Translations under genes and position numbers: made by a program
Notes under the pieces: generated by a model
The model's database searches: none
What the model saw: the letters and a program-made list of their open reading frames with translations, nothing else
What the model was told of the DNA's origin: nothing
In this document: positions 13,001 to 24,029 of the stretch, piece by piece
Position numbering within the stretch: position 1 is the first letter of the stretch
Layout of the letters: the number at the start of each line of letters is the position of its first letter
Assembly (NCBI GenBank): GCA_000310025.1
Contig: FN649746.1
Coordinates: 420,544 to 484,543 of the forward strand
Length of the DNA: 64,000 nt
Direction: 5' to 3'
From: Ectocarpus siliculosus
Lineage: Eukaryota > Sar > Phaeophyceae > Ectocarpales > Ectocarpaceae

Positions 13001-16000
13001 AACGAACAATTTGAGTTTTCCCATTACCGTACAAAAGTTTACCGCGCAAAAAAATCGTTTTTCCCGTGCTTTCGAGTTACCGCGGAGTACATTACCGTAA
13101 GAACAATAAGATCCCAATTACCGCACAGAAACACCTAGTGGATTCCTGAAGGTCATAATAAAATGACCGCTGCCTTTCCAGGCCACCAGGTGTATCCGTC
13201 CCATAGACCTCTGGAAACGGAGAGTTCGAGTCCCATTCTCTCTTTTTTCTGTCATCTCTTTTATTTTTCTTGAAGGTTTTTTTTCGGGTAAGACCCATGT
13301 TTATGGTCGCCAAATCTTTGAAAAAAATCTTCAAATGTTATCAAACATTTGCGTGCGAATATCTGCCAGAGGAACATTTGAGTACCGTTTTTATGGGCAA
13401 AAAAATCTTTATCGTGTGGTTTTCTCGAAATGCATCGCACGTGCGGCGGGAATCGTGGTCTACTGCTACCAAACGATTTGTGACAGACAAACCACAAATG
13501 CGTCATGGAAACTGAATGTAACGAGCTCGCAAAGGGCTCCCCACAACCCTTGATGCACTGAGCTGATGCTGTGCCCGCCAATATGTGGCGATAGCGCTCC
13601 GTGCGTGCGAGAAAAAATGTTCTCGGTGTCAAAAAGAGACCAAAACGTGCGTCAGCGCTTCCCAACGGCAAAAAGTCGACCGCTTGACAGGACATGTGAG
13701 TACAAAACTATCCAGCTCTCGTCCTCTAGACCATCGATTCATGTTTTATCTTCTTGGGTGTCTTCTCCATCAACGACTCTCATCCGGTTGTGCGTGGGTT
13801 AGCAGTGGCCGCGCTCAGCCGGCAGGGAGGCACATCGTTGTGCGCGCAACGTTGTGGACACAACGTTTTTTTCGGTCTATTTTTTCACTTGAATATAGAG
13901 GGCTTGTTCCTCCGTCCCAAAAAAGACTTTTTCAACACATCGAGTTCACAGCGACGCGCCTCCCTGCCTGTTGAGTACGTCCACTGCTGAACCACGCACA
14001 CCCGGATGAGAGCCGTTGATGGAGAAGACACCCAAGAAAACAAAACATGAACCGATGGTCTAGAGGACGAGAGCTGGATAGTTTTGTGCTCACCTCTCCT
14101 CTCAAGCAGCCGACTTTTTGCCGTTCGGAGACACAAACCACGCTTTCTCCGTGCCCTCCAAACCACCCCTGTCTGTTTGTTTTTTTGTGCACGCTTGACG
14201 AGCTCCCGCCATGTATCAGCCGGCAAAACATTGACACGGTGACTCTAGGGTTGCCCGGATCCCTCTATGAGCTTGCTACGTTGAGTGTGCGCTGCGCAGT
14301 GGTTGGTGTTTAGGACGGAAGGGGCGGTCGGCTACTAATCTCGCCGCTCTTGGGAAACATTTTCGCGACCTGCCCCATTTCAAAATGTTTGAGAATATTT
14401 TGCCGAAGATTTTCTCCCATAAACAGTGAAACAAAATCTTTGTCCGCAAATGTTTGAAAATATAAACATTTTCGCAAAGATTTGGCGACCATAAACATGG
14501 GTCTAATGTGCTTTTTTTTTTTTTGCCGTTCAGACGTGTCATGGTGTGGTTTACTGTACAACTTATACTGTGGTAACCAGTCACCGTACAAAATGCACAT
14601 TTCTGTGCATTACCGTGATGGCTGGTTACCGTACAAGAAAATTACCGTGGTGACCAGTTGCCGTACGGAATTGCCGTGGTGACCACTTACCGTACGGAAC
14701 TTACCATGGTGACCAGTTGCCGTACGGAATTTACCGTGGTAGCCAGTTACCGCCCAAGTATTACTGTACTGTGCCGTGGTGGCCAGTTAACGCCCAAAAA
14801 ATGCCGTATTGTTCCGTGGTTTTTGGTTAACGCGGGAAATGATGCCGACATGAAAAACCGTTAACGAAGAAAGCCCTGATTTTTTTTCTCCTTTGCTCTC
14901 AAGAGCGACTGTTCCACGTGGAATATTCTATTACCATACAACAGGACATCTCGTTTAATTATTTTCTCGCTTTTGGCTCAAACAACATGGAATAGTGTGA
15001 CTGTTCCGCGCAAGGATGACACACAGCCGGCACAAGCCATGTTCATTTTAGACACAAACTAAAAAAGTGTAGTGTAGAACGCGTCTCACCACGGAAAATG
15101 GGGGAACTGTCACCACAATCATAGGACGAAAAAAAAAAAATCGACCGCGCTAACTGGTGACCAATGAAAAGACGTCAGTCTCAGCGCGGTTGAAAACACA
15201 AAAACACCTGTAAATGCCATGAATGGGACCCCGTGCGGGGGCGGCATGCATGTGTGTGTGCGTGTGTTTCTTTTTTGCTAGCGTCGACGGCGCTAAGCGG
15301 CTCACCAGTGGAAATACGTCAGTCTCAGTGCGTGTGTGCGTCTTTATTGTTAGCATCGACCGCGCTACCCGGCTGGCCAATGAAAAGACGTCAGTCTCAC
15401 TGCCGCTGAATACAGAATATGCTTCTAAATATGTGTGTATTGTCATCGGCCGCGCTAACCCGCTCACCAATCGAAAAGACGCCAATCCCAGTGCGGTTAA
15501 AACGGGAACGGTGCTACCCATGGGCCACAATCTGGACCCCGCGTGTGCATACGTGTTTGCAGAGAGTTCATTGCAGCCACAAGTTCAAGTGCTGGATCTG
15601 CGACGACGGGCCCATGGAGCAGCTCAGGAGGCGCATCCCTGGCTACGAGCACAACAGCAAGAGCGTTCTCACCAGCCTCATCATGCAGGTTCCGAAGTGT
15701 CGAGGAGGAGGAGGAGGAGGAGGAGGAGGATGGGGGAGTGCCGGCAAGGATTCTAAAGCGGAGTCGCATGTCGGAAAAAGCGCGGTTACCGATGGTACCA
15801 GTGCTGCTGCTTCCAAACCAAGGCCCAAGAAGAAAGCGGCATCGTCATCATCGTCTTCGGCATCTACGGTATCCCTGTCGGAGACGGAATCGGACCGACC
15901 CTTGCCCCCTCCCTGTCGACGACAGCAGCAGCGTCGAAGGCAGCAGCCGCGGCCTACGGGGTCCGGCGGGGGGGCGCAACAACCGGCCGCTAGTCGCCGG

Positions 16001-19000
16001 CGGTGCCGGGCGTTCGAGTCCGGAGACGAAAGCTGTGCCTCCGAGGGGTTTCCAGACTTGGATGGGGGTGAGGACGGAATGGGCGGCACCGACAAGGATA
16101 GGAATGGCCAGCATGGCAACGGCAGCAGCGGGGTGGCGCCAGCGGTGTGCGGGGCTCCGCTCGCCATAGCTCCCCCTCCCGGGGGCCCCGGCAAAGGCGC
16201 AACCCTATTGGACGTTCCTTACTCCCCGCCTCGTGGAGGCGGCGGCGGTGGCTACGTCCATTCCTGGAAGAACAACCCACCGGATGAGCAAGAGGATGGA
16301 GAAGGAAGTGCCGCGGGGGGTATGAGCACGGACTCCAGCGACAGCGACGACAACAGCACTTGCGGTGACGGCGGCTACAGCCGTAGGCGGAGGAGGGGTC
16401 GGGAGGGGAAGAGGAACACGGCTGGGGGAGGCAGCGCCGAGGATGGTGTGTTCCAGTGGGACAGGCGGCAGTTGATTAACGACCTCTCTCGCGGGCTTGA
16501 GAACGTCAAGATTCAGGTTCGTCCATTTGGCGGTCATTCACAGAACACAATACCGCAAGGATGCGAGAGATGTAACCCTCCCTAGAAGCTCGATTGCTCC
16601 ACAATCAAGTGGGTGCGGCAAGAGCCCGATGCGTCTCTACGGAAAGCCCTCCACGAGATGTTTCCAAAACCACATTTTTGGCGTTGGTACACGCTTGATT
16701 GTGGAGCAATGGAGCCTTGAAACCGGTTTTTTGGGGGGTGCCACCTCTGGCATACCTACGGCATCCCGAATACCCGCCGCAAACCCAACCCCACTACTGG
16801 GGTCGAGGTCGAGGAGGCGGGCTAGCTCGCTGGCATCCACCCGTATCTACCGTGAAGATTAGGGAGAGCCCAGTTTCCATGGGAATATGTTGCCGAAAAT
16901 TTAGGGGTCGGAACCATCTCGTCGGGAACTTCCGAAACTTTTCACATGATTCGTTCGTCCTCTTCGTGGAGTAATCGAGCTATGAAAATCGATCCGGGGT
17001 GTGTGGTATCATGTGTCACTTACGGTACTACAGTGTAGTTCTCCTTATTTACACCCTGTCTACATAGCGCACCTTCCTATACACGTATGAATTCTCCGAG
17101 AAAGCGATTACTCCCAACGGGTCATCCCCCGAATCGGGGACCCCAGATCATCGGAACGAAAAAGCCTGTTGGGCAGTTCGACGGTTTCAGTATGTTACAC
17201 AACGGTTTGGCACCGCTACACATCGAATCAAACCTGTATTTGGTGCTTGTTTAAGGGGAAATGATCCGCTAGCAAGTTCGAGGACAAGCCCCGACTCTTG
17301 TACCACCAGCACTGGAGGCAGGCACTAAACACCCTCGATAAATGTTCTGGTATGTGTGTGAGGGTCCTCACAGTCGTGCATGCCGTGGTCGTTTGACAAT
17401 TGACCTCGCATCACTACAAAGCCGGGACGGAGCACACCGGGTTCTCACCGGACCAGGCTCTCACATTACCTAGCGCGAAGCGCCGTGAGGTATGCGGCGA
17501 GTCGCATGGAGGGTGCGCTGCATCCTGCTAAGGGTGTTCGGCATATTGTGCTTACCTCCGTGCAACGGTGTTCTGGTGGGGGGGGGTGTTATCTGTGGTC
17601 CCATCGGGTGCAGGTGTGCAACGAGGAAGATGAGGAAAAGCTTCCGTTTTTCCGGTACGTGACCGGTTACGTCATGGGGGGAGACGTCCATCAGAAGAAG
17701 GATCCAGATGATATGGTGAGAGAGAGAGAGAGAGGCTGCCCGATTCGTTCAGTCTGGCCCATCAGGAGGCATTATAGTACGTGATTTGCTTTGTAAGTGG
17801 TGGATAGTGGGTCCAGTTTTTCAAGATCGGTTAGCGCTATGCGGTGGCATCAGCACACGACCATGGTTAAGCAGTGCGGGAAGGGGGTGTTTCGAGAGAA
17901 GAGCGGCCGGAAACATGCCCACCGCTGCTGTGTGAAGGCTGTTGGTCTACTCGGTTCGATGAAGATGTCGAACATGTCAAACCTCCGCGGATGGTGCTAT
18001 GTACCCCCGAGCAGCAGTAGTAGATAATCGAAACGAGGACCGTCCTTCCCCAAACTCCAGCAACTAGAACCCCGCCGGGAATGCGGTTCAACCGTTCGAC
18101 CATGAACCACTTGTGACTTGTGACGCCGGTTCGTCTTGACACAACACACCGCACTCCTGTCATTGTCCGCCACTCGGCCCGAACGGGTGCACAAACGCGA
18201 CAAAAAACGCCGCCGTCATCGTCCAGTGGGCCCGCACTGCTGCACAAACGTTGCACGAAAACGCCTCCTCAACATTTTTTTTGTATTCAATATTTTTTTT
18301 GTTTCAATGATTCGGTTTCAGGTGTGTTGCGACTGCACCGACGGTTGTAGAGACCCCAACCTCTGCGCCTGCCTACGGCTGCGAGCGGGGAAGGCGGGAT
18401 CGGTGTACTTAGCCGACATCGGCGGCACCGGCGGCGGCGGCAGCGGCGGCGGGGGCGGCGGGGGCGGCGGCGCGGCGGCGGAGACGTCGGTCGAGGAAGA
18501 GAAGTCCGGTCGGCGACGGTTTTACAACGATGACGGCCTGCTTCTTCATCTCCCGGACGCGATCTTCGAGTGCCACGCGGGGTGAGCCGGTGTCCGTCGA
18601 GTCTAGTGAATCGGGGTCTGTTTGGCCTGTCTGCTTGCTCTGCTTGCTTTGCTTGCTCTGCTTGCTTTGCTTGAGATGCTTGAGATGCTTGCGGGTTTTT
18701 TGTTTGTGTTTTGGGTCCGTTCTGAACGTGGAGCGATGGGGGAACGTGGGGCACAACCGCGTACAACGTTTTTGTTATTGTTCCCTCGCCACGCGTGTCG
18801 CCTAGTGCGGGTGATGTTTATGTGATGGCTGGTGTGAAACGAATGACAGACAAGCTTGATCTCGGCACAAGCAGCTCAATGAGCGAAGCACCTCTCAAGA
18901 CTTGCTTCTCGATCGACCACGAATGTTGAACGTGCTTGGGCACCACCTGGTGCCACGACGCCGCGTTTACGATGACGACGAAATGTCCCTTCTTGTCGCC

Positions 19001-22000
19001 GATTTTGCAGCGCCCCCCTTTCTCTGTTAACTCTTGCTTTGTGTTGTGTGCACGCCGCCTCGCCACTGATGTTTTTTGTTATGTTTTTTGATACGAAGCG
19101 TGTTTTTTGTTATGTTTCTTGTGATGTTTTTTTTTGCGAAGGGTGTTTTTCGTTGTGCTTTTTGTTTTGTTTTCTTGTGATGTTCTTTTGTTGTGTTTCG
19201 TTTCGCTGTTCCGTTTTTCAGGTGTGCGTGCAACCCGCGGAGGTGCAAGAACCGTGTCGTGTCCCGTGGCGTCCATCTGCCCCTCCAGGTACCTTTACAG
19301 CCCACGCTTGTCTTCTGCCAAGAAGCGGTGTGATGTGCTATTGCACGCTGCTTCTGTCTAGAGCCGAAGCGCGTTGTGACCATCTCCGTCACCCCCTCCC
19401 TCGCGTCTCACCCTGTCGTTCGCTATGAAGCGGCGTGACCGTCTAGGTACATTGCACACCATTTTTATCTCTACCGTTAGGAAGCGGTGTGGCCGGCTCC
19501 CTCATCAGCTCGCTCGCTCTCGCCTCCCTCTGGCTAGCTTGGTGCTCTCCCTGCACCTGCCGCGAGTCTATCTCCAACTTGCCGCCCTGCCCTGCGTGCG
19601 TCCCGTATGTCCCGCTCTCGCGAGTATCAAGCTTGTCGTAAACGAAAGCAAGAACATCCCGATTCTCCCACTCACTGTGAAGACTTTAACCCACCCCCTT
19701 CGACTGTGGTTATATCTCGAATGAGTAGTCTTCTTTCATTTTTTGTATATTTTCTAACCCATCCCCTTCGACTGTTGCTATATCTGGAACGAATAGTCTT
19801 TCTTTCATTGTATATTTGCTAGCCCATCCGGTTCAACTGTAGGTATATCTCGAACGAGTAGTTTTTTCTCTCATTGTATGTATATAGGCATCCCCTTCGA
19901 CTGCTGTGGCTATATCTCGAACGGGTAGTCTCTCTTTCATTGTACGTGCATTTTCTATTCCATCTCCTTCGACTGCTGTGGTTATATCTCGAAAGTCCTT
20001 TCATTGCACGTATATTTTCTAGGAAACTCGATCATCTTGCTATCGTTTTCGTTGCAGCAAAGAAGCTAACCAACCTCGTCGCCGTCCTCCGTCCGTCCCC
20101 TCCGCAGGTATTCCGATGCGCGGAATCCGGCAAAGGGTGGGGCCTTCGCTGCGTGGAACCCATCCCCGCGGGTTCGTTCGTGGCGTGCTACCTGGGGGAG
20201 GTGCTGACGGATAGATCCGTTGACGACCGTGGGAGGCAGACCCACGACGACTACGTGTTCGGCCTTGACTTCGCCAAGTGCGCCGCCAGGCCGGGCCACA
20301 GCGGTGGCAGCAGCAGCAAGTCAAGCAGGAGGCGCTCGATAGCGATGACATCCTCGAGCAATGCTGATCAGAGCAATTGGGGCTTGCGGTTTCCGTTGAC
20401 AGCGCCTACTGGTGCTGCTTCTGCTTCTTCTTCTCCTTCTCCGCGGCGTAGTGGCAGCAGCGCCGCCTCAGCCGCCGCCGACGGCGGAGCCCCCGGGCGG
20501 GGGGAGGGCTCGGCGTCGCCCGCTGTGTCGTTAAAGAGCCCTGTAAGGAAAAAAACACGAACTTCGCCGAGTTCGCCGCTAGCTGCAGCCGCAAGAACAG
20601 GCGCAGGGGCAAGAGCGGGAGGAGGACTGTCTAAGGATCAAGAGGAAGCCTTTGGTGACTTCGTGGTCTCCCCGAACAGGGAGAAGTTGCTGGAAGGGTT
20701 CGTCGGCGCTACGGGGTGTATGAGCCGCGAGCGGGCGGCGTACTTCCTGCGGGGCGCTGGCGGCGATCTGGCGGTGGCGGTCAACCACTTCCTCGACGCG
20801 CCGGCTGGTGCCGGTGCCGGTGATGCTCGTGGCGCCGCTGATGATGCTTATGCTGGTGGTGCTGGTGCTGATGCTGATGCTGGTGCTGATGCTGATGCTG
20901 GTGCTGATGCTGATGCTGATGCTGATGCTGTTGCTGATGCTGCTGCTGGTGTTGGTGTTGGTGAGGACAAGGGGCCGTGTGCAGACGACGATGCAGATGA
21001 CGATGTGGGGGCCCAGTCCCCGGCTCCCCCCCTCCCGTGCGAAGAGGCGAAGCAAGCGGGTGGCGGTGCTACGGCGGGGGGCGGCGCTGCTTCCTCGAGA
21101 AGGACTACGGTGTCGCCGCCGAGTTCTCCCGCGGAGGTGCTCTGGCAAGAAGTGGGAGACGACTTGGGTGGTGACGAAGCGGTGACGGAGGCGGGGGCGG
21201 GAATGCTCGTGCCTCCCTGGAGGCACGGCAGCGTGGCGATAGTGGCGGAGCCCCTCACGAAGAACGTGGTACCGTCTGGGGCGACGTCGCCGCCTTCGTC
21301 TTCCGCGACACCCCCCCCATCGGGTGAGGAGGCTGCAGCCTGCGGAGCCCCCTTGCTGATGGAGGCTTTTTGTGTCCTTGGCTTTTGTTCGAACGTGCCA
21401 GTCGGTTTGTTTGCGGGGTTACCTTTAGAGGTCGTGTGTATGCTGTTGACCAAGCGGTGTTGTGTTTCATGTGTTTTGTACCTTGAACATGCGCTGCAAA
21501 TGTGTCTGTTCTACTCTTGCTGTGATCCCTGTCTCTTCCTTTCTTGTTTCCTCTCTGCCTCTTTGCCCTCCATCTCTCTCCCTCTGATTGTCTCTTCCTC
21601 ATGGCTCTGTCTGTCTGCCTGCCTCTCTCTCTCTCTCTCTCTCTCTCTAATTCTCCCCTTCTAATCTCTCCCCCTCCTCTACGCGCACACGGCCGTTGCC
21701 CATGTTGCTGTTCTCTTTCGCGCTTGCCACGCGAAACGACGACGGCGTAGACGAACTTCCCGACGCCAAGCGCATCAGGAGGGGGGGCGACCTGCACGAG
21801 TCGTTGTGCGAAGTCGTCGACCTCGCAGGGCACCCCCCTACAGCAGTTTCGTCGCCGGGGCCCTCACGCGGGTCCGGAGGGAGCGGTGGGCAGTGGCTGA
21901 CACGCCGGAAAGACAAGACGCCTCGAGAATCTTCGACCTCGAGCATGGCCACAGCAGCAGAAACAGCTGTGAGTGTGGCCACAGCAGGTGTGAGTGTGGC

Positions 22001-23958
22001 CACAGCAGCAGAAACAGCTGTGAGTGTGGCCACAGCAGGTGTGAGTACGCCCACAGCAGCAGAAACAGCTGCTGTGAGTACGCCCACGGCAGCAACAAGA
22101 GCGGCACAAGAAGAAGTGAAGGATGGGGAGGGGCTATTCGCGGAGATTGACCTCTCTCTGGAGGACGAGTCGACCGCCGCGTCGCAGACCCGACCATCAC
22201 CCAAACACGCTGCTGTCTCTACCGCCGAAGAAGCCCATCGGACGCCGCCGCCGAGTCGGAAGATCGCCGCGCGGACCCACGCTGCTGCGGTCGAAGGCCC
22301 CGGTGTTGACATCGCCGCAGCCGGTGCCGGTGGTGGTGGTGACGAGGTCGCTGTCGATGTCGATTTCGAGGGGGAGGCGTGGACTCCGTCTTCGCCGCGC
22401 TCGGATGTGTCGCCGGAGGTGAGTCCGCGGGAAAGGGCGCACCTGACGGCAATAGTGTCCCGAGGCTGAATCGGACACGCACAGCACGCGGACCACGACG
22501 GACGGCACCCAGACCCGCGCAAGCGAGGGCCGACTTTTCCGGGCCTGGACACCAGTTCTTTGTCCCGACCCTATTCCGTTGGCCCCCGTTTCACTGTTGA
22601 ATTCATTCTGCTGACCCCCCCCCCCTGGCCGCTTCCGTTGGCTCCCGTGTCATTGTGTATTTATTCCACGGAACCTCCCTCTTCCGGCCGTTTTCCGTCG
22701 GCCATGTCGCTGTGTATTTTTTCCGCGGACCCCCGGAGGCAAGATGGCGGTGGACGCCAAGGACTTCGGCAACGTGGCGAGATTCATGAACCACAGCTGC
22801 GACGGAAACCTGGTCAAGAAGGTGAATGGGTGGATGGCGGCTCTCCCGCCCGCACGTGGCATCTCCCCGTTTTCCCCTTTTCCGTGACACATACAGGGAC
22901 CCGATAGAAAAAAGAGGGGCGGTGGCATTTCCTCACAAGTAAACATTGTGTTTTCGGTTAGCACGAAAACAGAGGGGTAAGCGTGCTGTTTGTTTTTGTG
23001 GGCTCTTTGCCGTTTGAGACTACAGGAGAGATAGGGTACTGTGTAGACCAGAGGAGGTTTTCGTGTGACGACGTCGACAGCAAACAACACGCTGATGTGG
23101 TCCTACGCCTTCTTTGCCGTCGAGCACGTTGCGATTGTTTCGCTACAGAGCACGCCACAACTTGACAACGTTGGAGTCAAGCCACAACTTGACAACGTTG
23201 GAGTCAAGCCACAACTTGACAACGTTGGAGTCAAGCCACAACTTGACAACGTTGGAGTCAAGGAAATCCAAAACAGAGAGATTTAAGAACTTGGCCACAA
23301 GAACAGGTGCCCAGTTAAGAACCTTACAATGAAACCTGCGCAACGAATAGCCAAAGAATCCTACGCTGAAACCTATGTGGAAACCTATGTGGTCGATGTT
23401 GGGTTCCTTACCCTACAGAGGAAAAATAGCAAGCCTCGAGACAAGATGGTGGAAGAGGTTCTTGCGTGGTGGCGCCCTCTACATACAATGTTTTTTCCCT
23501 GTTGGGGGTGCTGTTGTCGCTTTTGTGTTCGGTCGAGAGATGCCCTTTTTGCCCTCAGGCTCGGGTTGCTTTGGAACAAAACCTTTGATGCTCTGTAGGC
23601 CCGCTTCTCGATACCGAGAAGAAGTCATTTCGTGAATTGACTATCCGATAACCATCCAAAGTGCAAGAGATTTCTTGGCATTTCTTCGTCATTTACAAGG
23701 CGGATCTTGCACGCACCTTCAGCAACTCAGCAGCGAAGCAAGTCACCCCCGCGCCAATCAACACGGGCTTGTTTGCGGTGCGATTTTTTTTCGGCAGATG
23801 GTTTTCGTCGAGGGCCACGACTTTCGCATCCCGCGGGTGGCGTTCTTCTCTCTCGAGAAGATACAGGCGTACGAGGTACGTGGGGTCGAGAAGAGGTAGA
23901 GGTAGCGAACGACTTGATTGTTCTCTGTCTGTCTGTCTGTCTGTCTGTATCTCTCTCT

Positions 23959-24029
<71 letters not shown>

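Noticed and set aside
13585..14237. Two similar open frames on opposite strands
   Set aside because: Their similarity comes from the palindromic arms of the foldback element and not from a gene pair.
20579..21453. Large - strand open frames opposite the SET insertion
   Set aside because: They mirror the GC-rich, repeat-bearing exon of the + strand; only the + frame connects in phase to the SET exons.
23154..23261. Regular 27-bp direct repeats as a possible CRISPR array
   Set aside because: The copies are head to tail with no spacers and lie in a eukaryotic intron, so this is a minisatellite.
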